A DNA stretch of 64,000 nucleotides from Gluconobacter aidae (GCF_009547075.1 NZ_WIPH01000002.1:1-64000), one strand, 5' to 3'; positions 1 through 9,726 are shown, counted from the stretch's first letter. Notes: generated by a model not told the origin, from the letters alone. Program-made: numbers and translations.

Positions 1-940
1 TTACGGGCGTAAGCAGGGTTTTGTCGGTGAAATAGGCAATCAGGTTGTCCACGACCAGATTAGCCATGGCTGTTCTGGTTTCGTCTGTGGCCGACGCCTG
101 ATGGGCCTGCAGAACGGTGTTTGGCAGGCTTAGAAAAGCCGGGTTGATATTCGGTTCGTTCTGGAAAACGTCCAGCCCTGCGCCAGCGATGCGTTTTTCC
201 TGCAAGGCGCTCAGAAGTGCTGCTTCGTCAACCACTGTTCCTCTGGCGATATTGACCAGGAAACCGTCCTTGCCCAGAGTATCCAGGATGTCCCTGTCGA
301 TCATGTTGGCGGATCGTGGACCGCCTGAGACCGCCAGGATCAGGACATCGCACCAGGTTGCCAGCGCCTTCAGATCAGGCTCGAAGTGGTAGGTGCTTTC
401 AGGCCGGGCGTGTGAGTTGAAGTAGGCCACCTCCATTCCGAACGCCGAGATGCGTTTGGCAATCGCCTGGCCGATATGTCCGAATCCTGCGATGCCCACT
501 TTTTTCCGTGTCAGGCTTCGTCCGAGGGGAGGCGTGGCGGACGGCCATTTTCCAGCACGGACGAAGGCATCGTTCGTTACGATGCCCCGCATCATCGCCA
601 TCATCAGCGCGACGGCCATGTCGGCCACGTCGTCCGTCAGGGTGTTCTGGGTTGTGGCGACCCCGATATTGCGCCGTTTTGCCTCATCCAGATTGATGCG
701 GTCCGTGCCCACGCCGTTGACGGAAATGACTTCAAGATTGGGCAGGGCGTCCATGATTTCGGCAGGAACCCCGGATCCGCCACCTGTCGTAATCCCGCGA
801 ATGGCAGGAGCAATGTTCTTCAGATTTTCCAGTGATGTGTAGGGGTGAAGTGTAAACGATTTCTCCAGCCTTTCCTTCATGAGCGGCACGAGGGGATCAA
901 TTGTCAGAATGTCAGGTTTGGGGGACACGGAATTCTCCAT
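1..940 (-). CDS. D-isomer 2-hydroxyacid dehydrogenase, probable 2-ketogluconate/glyoxylate reductase type (3' end outside window)
   Basis: Cytosolic NAD(P)H-dependent reductase of 2-oxo acids. Read on the minus strand the frame is open for 313 codons from ATG at 940 and is still open at base 1, so the stop lies just outside; the family is about 310-320 residues, so only the last residues are missing. The Rossmann motif GFGHIGQAIAKR is followed by a basic segment (YFNSHARP) that favours NADPH. The catalytic Arg (VNIARGTVVDE), Glu (QNEPN) and His (LQAHQASAT) are all present. The start is supported by GAGGGA nine bases upstream. It follows the phosphatase gene by 25 bases and is probably its operon partner. 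The sequence resembles, from memory, the 2-ketogluconate reductase of Gluconobacter; the substrate is inferred. Confidence 0.85.
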   Translation of the reverse strand, partial: MENSVSPKPDILTIDPLVPLMKERLEKSFTLHPYTSLENLKNIAPAIRGITTGGGSGVPAEIMDALPNLEVISVNGVGTDRINLDEAKRRNIGVATTQNTLTDDVADMAVALMMAMMRGIVTNDAFVRAGKWPSATPPLGRSLTRKKVGIAGFGHIGQAIAKRISAFGMEVAYFNSHARPESTYHFEPDLKALATWCDVLILAVSGGPRSANMIDRDILDTLGKDGFLVNIARGTVVDEAALLSALQEKRIAGAGLDVFQNEPNINPAFLSLPNTVLQAHQASATDETRTAMANLVVDNLIAYFTDKTLLTPV

Positions 941-965
941 TTCTGTTTCCCTCAAGCTAGAAGCT

Positions 966-1433
966 TCAGGGACGGGGACCAAGAACTGTTCTGGCAAGGG
1001 CGGCACAAGCGGCTTCGACGTCTTCCCATGTCGTGATGAAGCCTTCATCCGGGCCGTAATAGGGGTCAATGACGTCCTGTCCGGCACGGGCGGGAATATG
1101 GTCCAGCATCAGGGAAAGGCGCGCTTTTGATTGATGAGGGCGCATCTGTCTGAGGATGGCGAGATGGGAATGGTCCATCGCAATGATGTGGTCAAACCGG
1201 TCGAAATCTTCTTTGGTGACAAGACGTGCCCGAAGCGGTGACGCATCCAGGCCCTGTCTGGATGCGACGACACGGGCACGGGGGTCAGGCGCCTCGCCGA
1301 GATTCCAGCGCCCGGTTGCCGCAGAATCGATATCAAGGGTCAGTCCGCGCAGGCTGGCTTCGCGACGCATGGCCAGTTCGGCCAGGGGGGAGCGGCAGAT
1401 ATTGCCTGTACACACGAAAAGAAAACTGGTCAT
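966..1433 (-). CDS. Low-molecular-weight protein-tyrosine phosphatase family protein
   Basis: Small cytosolic phosphatase that removes phosphate from tyrosine residues through a Cys-phosphate intermediate. The P-loop CTGNICRS (CX5R(S/T)) lies within the first 16 residues and the general-acid loop is DPYYG near the C-terminus, both diagnostic of the LMW-PTP family; 155 residues is the normal size. The ATG at 1433 overlaps the stop of the upstream carrier gene as ATGA, implying translational coupling; an in-frame ATG at 1448 is possible but less likely because the family begins two or three residues before the first beta strand. No tyrosine kinase gene is adjacent, so the target is unknown. Confidence 0.88.
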   Translation of the reverse strand: MTSFLFVCTGNICRSPLAELAMRREASLRGLTLDIDSAATGRWNLGEAPDPRARVVASRQGLDASPLRARLVTKEDFDRFDHIIAMDHSHLAILRQMRPHQSKARLSLMLDHIPARAGQDVIDPYYGPDEGFITTWEDVEAACAALARTVLGPRP

Positions 1434-2410
1434 GCACCTGTCAGCCAAATGAAAAATGCCATCGTGAAGATTGAACTTAACGTTCCGAAGAACAGAACGG
1501 ATGCAATTTCACGTTCCAGCACATGATAGCGCATGGCAAGGATGACGTTGATCGACGCACTGGGGATCGCCATCGTCAGGACGCTCTCCTGAAGTGCAGG
1601 CAGGGGAAGATGCCACAGACGGGCCAGCGCATAGATGATTCCGGGAATAATGACATTCCGGACACTGACGATCACGCCGACCAGAGGGCTGAATTTTACC
1701 TGACGCGTAAAGAGCACTACGCCTGATGCGAACAGCGCCGCGCCACCGGTTGTGCGGCCGAGCAGTTGAAGTGAGCCCTTGAGAAACTGTGGCAGGAAGG
1801 CGCCGATGCTGACCAGGACAAGCGCCATCATCGGAACCCAGACGACCGGCTCCCGGCAGGAATGCAAGAGGTGTCCCAGCAGCTCGCGGAGTTCGTTCCG
1901 GGTTTTCCCTTCAGTCTCGACCCGATGGCGGCTGCCACGGTCATGTCCCATCAGAATCAGGGTGATGGGAAGCTGAACCAGATTCATGGCCAGGGACGCG
2001 ATTGAAATCGGCACCGAACTGGCTGGACCGAAGATCTGTCCCAGAACCGGAATGCCGATGAAGGGAACGGAGGGACCCGTGATGGTCATAGCGATCAGGG
2101 CCGCTTCACCCAGACGGCGTTTGAGTAGCAGGCGCAGGATGGCGAAGATCAGGCCATAGCCACCGATCATGGCGAGCAGGATCAGAGCTGCGACCGGACC
2201 TGCTGCCAGAACCTGGTTGCGGGGTGTACTGAGGATGGACGCCAGCAGTTCCAGCGGAAGCGCGTAGAGCATGACCAGACGTGTCAGAACACCAGCCTGC
2301 TGGGCATCGAAATCCTTTCGGTATGCCGCGAAATATCCAAATCCCAGCGTTACGAGAATCGGGAGAATGGACTGAACGATCGTCAGCAGCAGGGCGGGCG
2401 AACTCGTCAT
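1430..2410 (-). CDS. Auxin efflux carrier (AEC) family transporter
   Basis: Inner-membrane secondary carrier of the AEC/MdcF/YfdV family, members of which export organic acids such as malonate or other carboxylates. The 326 residues form about ten hydrophobic segments in two blocks separated by a charged cytosolic loop near residues 155-190 (HDRGSRHRVETEGKTRNE), as usual for the family. The C-terminal segment carries the SASINVILAMRYHV pattern seen in these carriers. It is the first gene of a minus-strand group with the phosphatase (4-base overlap) and the 2-hydroxyacid dehydrogenase, so a role with a hydroxy- or keto-acid is plausible; the substrate cannot be read from the sequence. Confidence 0.82.
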   Translation of the reverse strand: MTSSPALLLTIVQSILPILVTLGFGYFAAYRKDFDAQQAGVLTRLVMLYALPLELLASILSTPRNQVLAAGPVAALILLAMIGGYGLIFAILRLLLKRRLGEAALIAMTITGPSVPFIGIPVLGQIFGPASSVPISIASLAMNLVQLPITLILMGHDRGSRHRVETEGKTRNELRELLGHLLHSCREPVVWVPMMALVLVSIGAFLPQFLKGSLQLLGRTTGGAALFASGVVLFTRQVKFSPLVGVIVSVRNVIIPGIIYALARLWHLPLPALQESVLTMAIPSASINVILAMRYHVLEREIASVLFFGTLSSIFTMAFFIWLTGA

Positions 2411-2519
2411 CGATGATCCATGTCAGAAAATCCGGTCAGGAAAGGATCACCTTTCGTAACGGTCGCTCCAACATTCGTCTATCCCCATGGCAGATGACAG
2501 TTGACCGGAGCCGCGGAGA

Positions 2520-2882
2520 ATGGCTTTGTGGAGTGATCTTGTCCTCTTTCAATCGGTGCCAGATCACGTGATGCAATCCATACTCGATACGTTGTGGGGC
2601 CTGATCCTGGGACTGCTGGGCGTGGTTGTGGCCGGTGTGGCGATCATCGAGGTCATGGCCCGCACCGTCCTGGCCAGTCTCGGGATACAGGGAAACTCAC
2701 AGACAGTGCTGCTGTTCCTGCTTCTGGGAGCGCTGATCGTGGCGTCGTTCAGGATTTTCGGACGGCTGTTTGCCGTGTTGCTGGTCGCGGCCATTTCCGT
2801 TTATTTCATGCATGTCGTCTTCGGGTTCCTGAGCGACGCGCTCATCCCGGTTCAGACATCGGGCGGCACGACCGATGTCTGA
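2520..2882 (+). CDS. Small integral membrane protein of unknown function
   Basis: 120 residues that I do not recognise. Three strongly hydrophobic stretches are visible (about residues 20-45, 60-80 and 83-105), with a short polar tail rich in Thr and Gly. ATG at 2520 has a GGAG nine bases upstream. A second start at the internal Met of HVMQSILDTL is also possible and would remove 17 polar residues. It is transcribed divergently from the AEC carrier and convergently with acetyl-CoA synthetase, whose stop lies 20 bases away, so it appears to be a single-gene unit. Function is not assigned. Confidence 0.6.
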   Translation: MALWSDLVLFQSVPDHVMQSILDTLWGLILGLLGVVVAGVAIIEVMARTVLASLGIQGNSQTVLLFLLLGALIVASFRIFGRLFAVLLVAAISVYFMHVVFGFLSDALIPVQTSGGTTDV

Positions 2883-2885
2883 ACC

Positions 2886-2901
2886 CTGTCAGGGCTGACA
2901 G
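2886..2901. terminator. Short hairpin between convergent genes
   Basis: CTGTCA-GGGC-TGACAG forms a 6-bp stem with a four-base loop in the 20-base gap between the membrane-protein stop and the acetyl-CoA synthetase stop. The stem is short and T-tracts are poor, so it is only a weak candidate for a bidirectional terminator. Confidence 0.35.
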
Positions 2902-2902
2902 A

Positions 2903-4810
2903 TCAGCTTTTCGGTACCTGGATCAGCGCGATCAGCGTTGCAACGATCTCAGGATCGGCAAGGGTGGAGAGGTCACCAAATCCTTCGGTCTCTCCGCAGG
3001 CAATCTTGCGAAGCAGGCGACGAACGCTTTTCCCCGAGCGGGTCTTGGGAAGATCCGGCACGACATGAATGCGTTCCGGCGCCGCATAGCGGCCCACTTT
3101 TGACGTAATGGCCTTCGCGGCCCGGACGTGAAGATCCTCCGGAGCGTTATCGCGCGGGACGACATAGACGACGATCCCCTGTCCCTTGAGGTCATGCGGG
3201 ACGCCGATCGCCGCACTCTCCGCAATGGCCAGTTCAGTCGCCAGCGCGTCTTCGATTTCTGCGGATCCGATCCGGTGACCGGAGACGTTGATCACGTCGT
3301 CAACGCGCCCGGTGATCCAGTAATACCCGTCCTCGTCACGCCGCGCGCCGTCACCCGTGAAATAGTAGCCGGGATAGGGCTGAAGATAGGTGCGCTCGAA
3401 AAGGGCAGCATCATTCCAGATCGTGAGCGCCCGGCCGGGCCACGAACCCCTGAGGCAGAGCACACCCTCCGTTGCGCCTTCTTTCGGAGCGCCGCGTTCG
3501 TCCAGAAGAACCGGATGGACACCGGGCAGGGGAAGCGTGGCGGAAGCCGGCTTCTCTCGGACGGCGCCCGGAACGGGCGAAATCATGATCCCGCCGCTTT
3601 CCGTCTGCCACCAGGTGTCGACGAAAGCGCAGCGCCCGCCGCCAACATGGTCATTGAACCAGGACCAGGCTTCCTGACTGATGGGCTCGCCGACAGTCCC
3701 CAGAACGCGCAGGGAGGAGAGATCATGACGCTGTACAACCTCGTCGCCTTCGCGCATGAGAGCCCGGATCGCGGTAGGAGACGTATAGAATGTCGTGACC
3801 TTATGGTCCTGAATGACGCTCCACCAGCGGCCCGGTCCCGGATAGGACGGCATGCCTTCGAACAGCAGAATCGTCCCGCCATTCAGCAGGGGGCCGTAAA
3901 CGCCATAGGTATGCCCGGTGATCCAGCCGATATCGGCGGTGCACCAGAAGATGTCGCCTTCCTGATGATCGAAGACCAGTTCATGGGTATAGGACGCCCA
4001 GACCAGATAGCCGCCCGTACCATGCACGATCCCCTTGGGCTTTCCGGTGCTGCCGGATGTGTACAGCAGGAACAGCGGGGCTGAGGCGGGCATGTCCTGC
4101 GCCGCGCAGTCGGCCGGTGCCTCGTTGAGGAGGGGCGTCAGCCACATGTCACGTCCCGTCGTCAGATCAACGTCGTCCTGCGTCACGCTCACGACCAGAA
4201 CATGCCTGACGGCGAGAGCTTCCAGACGGAGGTCCAGAGCGGCGTCCAGCGTCGTCTTGAACGGGATCCGTTTGGGACCGCGGCGTCCCATATTGGCGGT
4301 AATGACCAGAACCGCGCCACTGTCAGCCAGCCGGTCGGCAATCGCTTCCGGAGAAAACCCGCCGAAAAGAACCACGTGGATGGCCCCGATCCGCGCGCAG
4401 GCAAGCATGGCGATCAGACCTTCGGGGACGGACGGCAGGTGAATGGCAACCCGGTCTCCTGTCTGTACGCCCTGCTGGCGCAGCACGTTCGCCATGCGGC
4501 AGACGCGCTCGTGGAGCGTTCGGTAGGTGAAGGTCACAACCCGGTCGGTCTCTTCGGCCTGCCAGACAAGGGCGTGCTGATCGCCGCGCTTCTCGAGATG
4601 CCGGTCCAGACAGTTGACGCTCGCATTGAGCACTCCGCCCGGAAACCAGCCGTCTTTGGTGCAATGGGCCTGACTGGGGTTGGTGCTCCAGGTCAGCCGT
4701 GTGCTCTCACGCGCCCAGTACTGTTCAGGCGCGACAGTGGCCTGTTCCACTAGATGGCCATAGTCCGCCGGAGACAGGCGAAATGTATGAGGTTGGGAAG
4801 AAAGAGACAT
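2903..4810 (-). CDS. acsA: Acetyl-coenzyme A synthetase
   Basis: Cytosolic AMP-forming ligase that converts acetate, ATP and CoA to acetyl-CoA through acetyl-AMP, feeding acetate into central metabolism. The ANL-family P-loop YTSGSTGKPKG is near residue 250, the adenine-binding region contains DTWWQTESGG, the hinge and A8 motif are around YYWITGRVDDVINVSGHR, and the C-terminal PKTRSGK supplies the catalytic and normally acetylatable Lys. At 635 residues it is close to the 640-650 of the family. It stands alone, with an AT-richer 116-base gap upstream that should hold the promoter. In an acetic acid bacterium it allows re-use of excreted acetate. Propionate use is a possible side activity. Confidence 0.95.
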   Translation of the reverse strand: MSLSSQPHTFRLSPADYGHLVEQATVAPEQYWARESTRLTWSTNPSQAHCTKDGWFPGGVLNASVNCLDRHLEKRGDQHALVWQAEETDRVVTFTYRTLHERVCRMANVLRQQGVQTGDRVAIHLPSVPEGLIAMLACARIGAIHVVLFGGFSPEAIADRLADSGAVLVITANMGRRGPKRIPFKTTLDAALDLRLEALAVRHVLVVSVTQDDVDLTTGRDMWLTPLLNEAPADCAAQDMPASAPLFLLYTSGSTGKPKGIVHGTGGYLVWASYTHELVFDHQEGDIFWCTADIGWITGHTYGVYGPLLNGGTILLFEGMPSYPGPGRWWSVIQDHKVTTFYTSPTAIRALMREGDEVVQRHDLSSLRVLGTVGEPISQEAWSWFNDHVGGGRCAFVDTWWQTESGGIMISPVPGAVREKPASATLPLPGVHPVLLDERGAPKEGATEGVLCLRGSWPGRALTIWNDAALFERTYLQPYPGYYFTGDGARRDEDGYYWITGRVDDVINVSGHRIGSAEIEDALATELAIAESAAIGVPHDLKGQGIVVYVVPRDNAPEDLHVRAAKAITSKVGRYAAPERIHVVPDLPKTRSGKSVRRLLRKIACGETEGFGDLSTLADPEIVATLIALIQVPKS

Positions 4811-4926
4811 GGACCTGAAACCTTACGCACGAAAGACGAACGCCATATAGCGGGCGCATCGTTATATTTGGCTTGAGGGATCGGAAATAGAGGAAAATTA
4901 CTTATCCCCATTCCTGCCTGAACGGT

Positions 4927-5931
4927 TCAGGTCTTCCTGACGGTGCACAGAGAGGCGATATGCCGCCTGCACAGCGCCATGTCAGGGGATGCGCTCTGCT
5001 TGCAGGCCAGTTCGAACGCCTGCGTTTCCCAGGCCGCTGTGCTCAGAGCCGCAAGAGGCCACCGGTCGAGCGCCTGGTTGAAAGCCGCCGTCCGCTTGAA
5101 GAATACGGGGGGCCTGAGTGCCTTCATGGTCTCGGCCCGTCCCTGACCATCCTGCACGCCCTGCGCAACTTTCTGAAGCCGCACCAGAACGCCCAGAACG
5201 GTTCGTGCGACCGCCACGGGGTTGGCGCCATCGGCCAGTGCCCGCTCCAGAGCCTGATCGGCCATCATACGGTTTCCGCACAGCGCGGAAAAAGCGGCAT
5301 CTTCCAAGGAATTGCCGCCCGCATCGCCGACACAGTCCTGCACGGCCTGTAGATCGAGACGGCCCTTTTCGCCCGCATACAGAACAAGCTTCTCGATCTC
5401 GCCCCGCACGCCACCGCGGTCGGAGCCAAGCACGCCCATCAGCCAGGTCAGGGCATCGCGGTCGATCGTCACACCGGCTTGGCCGAGAGCATCCGTCACG
5501 GTCTGGGAGAGGGCGCGTCCTTCTTCGGGATAACAGGCGATGGACGCGACCTGCTTGTGGGCTTCGGCGAGGGCGCGCAGTTTCGAGCGCGCCGTAATTC
5601 CCGGAGCCTCGATAACGATCAGGGTTTCTGTTTCGGTCTCAAGCACCCGCTTGAACAGAGGGGCCAGACTGTCCTGAGCCTCACGCACCCAGACCACCCG
5701 TCGCCCGCCGATCAGGGAAAGTGCCGTGGCCTCTTCTTCGAGCCGGTCCTGCGTTTCCCGATCCAGCTGAGCCACCTGGAACGGATCATCCGTCGTCCCG
5801 GCCACCAGCCTGACCGCCTGCGCCGCACGTTCACGAATAAGACCGGTATCTTCGCCATGAAGCACGATGGCCCGCCAGGACCCGGCATCGGCCAGTGTCC
5901 GACTGATGCTTCGTGCGTCGATCTTCACCAC
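4927..5931 (-). CDS. holA: DNA polymerase III subunit delta
   Basis: Clamp-loader delta subunit, which opens the beta sliding clamp on DNA. The 334-residue protein has the family layout: an N-terminal AAA+-like domain beginning with IVLHGEDTGLIRERA and lacking a functional Walker A, a middle segment with VVWVREAQD, and an all-helical collar domain at the C-terminus. The start is GTG at 5931, immediately after the TAA of lptE (5932-5934), so there is no intergenic space; a second GTG follows directly. It is the last gene of the DUF3576-leuS-lptE-holA group, an arrangement common in alphaproteobacteria. Confidence 0.9.
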   Translation of the reverse strand: MVKIDARSISRTLADAGSWRAIVLHGEDTGLIRERAAQAVRLVAGTTDDPFQVAQLDRETQDRLEEEATALSLIGGRRVVWVREAQDSLAPLFKRVLETETETLIVIEAPGITARSKLRALAEAHKQVASIACYPEEGRALSQTVTDALGQAGVTIDRDALTWLMGVLGSDRGGVRGEIEKLVLYAGEKGRLDLQAVQDCVGDAGGNSLEDAAFSALCGNRMMADQALERALADGANPVAVARTVLGVLVRLQKVAQGVQDGQGRAETMKALRPPVFFKRTAAFNQALDRWPLAALSTAAWETQAFELACKQSASPDMALCRRHIASLCTVRKT

Positions 5932-6603
5932 TTACTGCGCAGACGTGCTGGTCGTGCTTCTGGACAGACGGCCCGTTGCGGAAGCCGGGAAGCCATCGAC
6001 ACCCGTCCGGTCGGTGGCGGCATTGCCGTTGTCATCCGGCATGCGGTCCGTGTTCAGATAGCGCGGCAGTTCATCCGTCGCGGCTTTCTCAGGCATGTTG
6101 TGATTGCGGAACCAGATTGCGATCTGCTGCGTCATGGTCTGCGCCAGCGTGTCCGAAACGCGTGCCTGAAGCGTTTCATCATTCAGGGTCTGGGCGAAAT
6201 ACTGCTCGAACGTGGTGTTGAAACCATCCAGCGTCGTTGCATCTCCCTGCGCCAGAAGGCGCGGATTCTGCTCGACGGTGATGAGCATCCAGTGCGCCGC
6301 TCCTGTGCTCCGGGTGCGGCCGGACGTATTGTCCTGATGGATGTCGATCGCTTCCTCGTTCATGCCGGAAGAGACTTTCAGCATGTATTTATGAGGGTCT
6401 TCCGGCCCGGCGCCGGCCAGATTTTTCTGCAGGGCCAGACGGAGTTCCTGGCCATAACGCCCCGGAATGTTGTCCACATAAATCTGTGCCAACTCTTCCG
6501 ACATGTCGGTTTTCGGGGTCAGCTTTCCATAGAGGGGAGAAAAACCACACCCCCCCAGCAGAAGGAAAGCCGTGAGCAGAAAGGCGCCGCGCCGGTCAGA
6601 CAT
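5932..6603 (-). CDS. lptE: LPS-assembly lipoprotein LptE
   Basis: Outer-membrane lipoprotein that plugs the LptD barrel and helps insert lipopolysaccharide into the outer leaflet. The N-terminus is a lipoprotein signal with lipobox LLGGC followed by GFSPLYGK, the signature start of alphaproteobacterial LptE. The middle shows the expected mixed alpha/beta pattern, and the C-terminal 40 residues are polar and Thr/Ser-rich (DNGNAATDRTG onward), a variable tail. The ATG at 6603 overlaps the leuS stop as TGATG, implying coupled translation; holA starts on the base after its stop. Confidence 0.88.
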   Translation of the reverse strand: MSDRRGAFLLTAFLLLGGCGFSPLYGKLTPKTDMSEELAQIYVDNIPGRYGQELRLALQKNLAGAGPEDPHKYMLKVSSGMNEEAIDIHQDNTSGRTRSTGAAHWMLITVEQNPRLLAQGDATTLDGFNTTFEQYFAQTLNDETLQARVSDTLAQTMTQQIAIWFRNHNMPEKAATDELPRYLNTDRMPDDNGNAATDRTGVDGFPASATGRLSRSTTSTSAQ

Positions 6604-9200
6604 CAGCTCGCCACCACGAAATTGACGATCCGGTTCGGAACATGGATTTCCTTCACCAGTCGTTTCCCTTCAAGCAGACGGGCCACGTTCGGCTCGCTCT
6701 TCGCTGCGGCCAGCACGTCTTCCTTCGGCGCATTGGGCGGAACTTCAATGGTTCCGCGCAGCTTGCCAAGGATCTGCACACCGATCGTCACACTCTGCAC
6801 GGCCAGCCATTTTTCTTCGGCTTCCGGCCAGGGACGCTCCACAACCAGCGCACTGCCCGGTTCCAGAACCGCCATCATGTCTTCCGCAAGATGGGGCATC
6901 ATCGGAGCCGTCAGCAGACACAGCACGCGGGCCGCCTCACGGCGCGCAGCGGCAATGCCGGCACCTTCAAGGCGCTCCGCATCTGCCAGAGCCGAGGTCA
7001 GTTCATGCAGACGGGCCACGGCAACATTCGGGGTGAAGGCTTCGAGAGCTTCACCGACGGCGGCAATGGTCCGGTGTGTGACACGGCGCAGGTCATCCCC
7101 CGCCACACCATGTGCACTGTCGGCTGCATCCCGTGTGGCCACGGAGGCCACGAGACGGTGCAGCCTCTGGCCAAAGCGGGCAGCAGCGGCAACGCCTGCG
7201 GCCGTCCATTCCATGTCCCTCTCGGGCGGACTATCGGAGAGAACGAACCAGCGGGCCGTATCCGCGCCATAACGCTCGATGATGTCGACCGGAGACACCG
7301 TGTTGCGCTTGGATTTGGACATCTTTTCCGAGCGTCCGACCTGAACCGGCGTGCCGGACTCACGGCGCACGACCTGATCGCCCTGCCGCTCGACCTCTTC
7401 GGGATACAGCCAGCCACTGTCGTCGCGGTAGCTCTCATGCGTTACCATGCCCTGGGTGAAGAGGCCGGCAAACGGCTCGTCCACATCCAGATGCCCGGTT
7501 TCATGCATCGCGCGGGTGAAGAAACGCGCATAGAGCAGATGCAGGATCGCATGCTCGATGCCGCCGATATACTGGTCCACCGGCAGCCAGCCATTCGCCG
7601 CCGCCGGAACCGTCGGAGTTTCGGCATGCGGACTGGTGAAGCGGGCGAAATACCAGGAACTGTCAACGAAAGTGTCGAAAGTATCGGTTTCGCGAACCGC
7701 AGGATTGCCGCAATGCGGGCAGTTGACGTGCTTCCAGGTCGGATGGTGATCGAGCGGATTGCCGGGACGATCAAATGTCACGTCTTCCGGCAGGATGACG
7801 GGAAGCTGCTCATCTGGCACCGGAACCGGGCCGCAGGTGTCGCAATGGATGATGGGAATGGGGCAGCCCCAGTAGCGCTGACGAGAAATGCCCCAGTCGC
7901 GCAGGCGCCAGTTCACGACGCCCTTGCCAGCCCCCAGACCTTCAAGACGCTCAATGACTTTCGTCCGCGCCGCAGCAGGATCCAGCCCATCGAGGAAACC
8001 CGAATTGAAAAGCGTCGCGTCGCCCGAAACCGCTTTCTTGCCCAGCACAAAAGTGTCGGCATCCTGCCCCGGGGGCAGCAGAACCTGCGGAACCGGCAGG
8101 TCGTATTTGCGGGCGAAATCGAGATCGCGCTGATCGCCACACGGGCAGCCAAAAACAGCGCCCGTGCCGTAATCCATCAGGACGAAATTGGCGATCCAGA
8201 CAGGCGCCGTTTTTTCGGGATCAAGCGGGTTGGCTACCCGCAGACCTGTGTCGAATCCGCGCTTCTCGGCAGCTTCGATCACTTCCTCGGACGTCCCGAG
8301 ACGGCGACATTCCCCAATAAAGGCAGCAGCCTGCGGGTTGCTTTCCGCAACCTTTCGGGCCAGCGGATGTTCCGCCGAAATCCCGATGAAGCTCAGGCCG
8401 AACAGAGTGTCAGGGCGCGTCGTGAAAACTTCGATGCTGTCGAGATCCTCGTCATAACCGACGGGCGGCTGATGCAGCGCAAAGCGGACCCGCGCGCCTT
8501 CCGAACGGCCGATCCAGCGCTCCTGCATTGTCCGGACGCGTTCGGGCCAGCGATCAAGCGTCTTCAGATCATCGAGCAGGGGCTGAGCGAATTTCGTGAT
8601 TTTCAGGAACCACTGGGAGAGCTTCTTCTTCTCGATCAGTGCTCCCGAGCGCCAGCCGCGCCCATCCACGACCTGCTCGTTCGCAAGAACCGTCTCGTCG
8701 ACCGGATCCCAGTTGACCAGAGAGTCCCGCCGCTCGACCAGACCGGCGGCCAGCATGTCGGTGAACAGCTTCTGCTGCTTGCCGTAATATTCCGGCAGAC
8801 AGGTCGCGATCTCACGGTCCCAGTCCAGCGAGAAACCCAGACGCTGCAGCGTGCCCCGCATGGTGGCGATGTTGTCCATCGTCCACTTGCCAGGATGGAC
8901 ATTGCGTTCACGGGCGGCATTTTCCGCCGGCAGACCGAACGCGTCCCATCCCATAGGGTGCATGACAGCGAAACCACGGGCCCGTTTGTAGCGCGCGACC
9001 ACATCCCCGAGCGTGTAGTTTCGGACATGTCCGACATGAAGCTGTCCCGACGGGTACGGGAACATCTCCAGCACATAGTATTTCGGACGATCGGCCGGGG
9101 GAACATCCGGAACCGCAAAGGTATTCCGCCGCTTCCATTCGTTCTGCCAGAATGGTTCGCGATTCTGGAAATCGAATGCGGGGGCTGTGGTATCGCTCAT
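6603..9200 (-). CDS. leuS: Leucyl-tRNA synthetase
   Basis: Class I synthetase charging tRNA-Leu, with a CP1 editing domain that hydrolyses mischarged products. HIGH motif: [16 protein letters not shown] near residue 50; KMSKS motif: EKMSKSKRN near residue 625. The editing domain carries [10 protein letters not shown] and [15 protein letters not shown] near residues 347-358. In this last motif the usual His before the Asp (pattern P-x-H-D-x-R-D) is Gly (G355), while the amino-group-binding Asp (D356) remains. The frame is open upstream to 9395, but ATG at 9200 is preferred: it gives 865 residues, the family length, and the extra N-terminal sequence is low-complexity and lies inside the DUF3576 gene. 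The gap to the upstream stop is only seven bases. Confidence 0.97.
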   Translation of the reverse strand: MSDTTAPAFDFQNREPFWQNEWKRRNTFAVPDVPPADRPKYYVLEMFPYPSGQLHVGHVRNYTLGDVVARYKRARGFAVMHPMGWDAFGLPAENAARERNVHPGKWTMDNIATMRGTLQRLGFSLDWDREIATCLPEYYGKQQKLFTDMLAAGLVERRDSLVNWDPVDETVLANEQVVDGRGWRSGALIEKKKLSQWFLKITKFAQPLLDDLKTLDRWPERVRTMQERWIGRSEGARVRFALHQPPVGYDEDLDSIEVFTTRPDTLFGLSFIGISAEHPLARKVAESNPQAAAFIGECRRLGTSEEVIEAAEKRGFDTGLRVANPLDPEKTAPVWIANFVLMDYGTGAVFGCPCGDQRDLDFARKYDLPVPQVLLPPGQDADTFVLGKKAVSGDATLFNSGFLDGLDPAAARTKVIERLEGLGAGKGVVNWRLRDWGISRQRYWGCPIPIIHCDTCGPVPVPDEQLPVILPEDVTFDRPGNPLDHHPTWKHVNCPHCGNPAVRETDTFDTFVDSSWYFARFTSPHAETPTVPAAANGWLPVDQYIGGIEHAILHLLYARFFTRAMHETGHLDVDEPFAGLFTQGMVTHESYRDDSGWLYPEEVERQGDQVVRRESGTPVQVGRSEKMSKSKRNTVSPVDIIERYGADTARWFVLSDSPPERDMEWTAAGVAAAARFGQRLHRLVASVATRDAADSAHGVAGDDLRRVTHRTIAAVGEALEAFTPNVAVARLHELTSALADAERLEGAGIAAARREAARVLCLLTAPMMPHLAEDMMAVLEPGSALVVERPWPEAEEKWLAVQSVTIGVQILGKLRGTIEVPPNAPKEDVLAAAKSEPNVARLLEGKRLVKEIHVPNRIVNFVVAS

Positions 9201-9207
9201 GTCTGAC

Positions 9208-9726
9208 TCAGTTGTCCCGCTCGCCATTTTCGGCACGCAGCTGACGTGCACGCGCCAGGATACGGGTGGTGATGTCGGAAGTGGTGGTGGCGGAAACAGG
9301 AGTGTCTTCCCACTGGCCGTCCTGCAGAACCTGCCGGAACACGGAAACCCGCAGGGCGTCCGAACGCAGGCGACGGTCCAGCACATAGGCTGCAATCTTG
9401 AACCGCTCGTTCTGGCTGGCGGACGGCTGATACCAGTCCGTCAGAATGACACCGCCCACGGCATCGGCAGAGGCCAGCGGCATGAAGGACAGGGTGTCGA
9501 TCGCTCCACGCCACAGATATGCGTTCACACCGCCGCGCAGTTCGTCAGCGCCACCTTCGGCGCCGCGATCCACTCCGAGAAGATGATTGCGGGGCGCGGT
9601 CAGGGTGCTGGGGTCACGCCCGCTGCCGCAGGCGGCAAGAGCGCCGAGCGCCAAAAAGCCCAGAGCAAGCCGGGTTGTCGGCTGGTGGAGGGGGCGAAGA
9701 ACGGTTAACTGGATGCGAGACATCAT
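9208..9726 (-). CDS. DUF3576 family lipoprotein
   Basis: Putative periplasmic or outer-membrane lipoprotein of 172 residues. The N-terminus has a basic region, a hydrophobic core ([14 protein letters not shown]) and a lipobox LAAC-G. The body contains [17 protein letters not shown], which I recognise as the DUF3576 pattern, and a conserved end ([14 protein letters not shown]). Function is unknown. Position immediately upstream of leuS and lptE is conserved in alphaproteobacteria and hints at an envelope role shared with LptE. Two adjacent ATG codons at 9726 and 9723 are equally good starts. Confidence 0.8.
   Translation of the reverse strand: MMSRIQLTVLRPLHQPTTRLALGFLALGALAACGSGRDPSTLTAPRNHLLGVDRGAEGGADELRGGVNAYLWRGAIDTLSFMPLASADAVGGVILTDWYQPSASQNERFKIAAYVLDRRLRSDALRVSVFRQVLQDGQWEDTPVSATTTSDITTRILARARQLRAENGERDN

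Noticed and set aside
1-3. TTA at the left edge read as a TAA stop of the 2-hydroxyacid dehydrogenase
   Set aside because: From the ATG at 940 these bases are out of frame (the frame reads GTA then A..), so the gene continues beyond the window.
6642-9206. An 854-codon plus-strand frame opposite leuS (and a 597-codon one at 5479-7272)
   Set aside because: leuS, lptE and holA on the minus strand have full family motifs; the plus frames have none.
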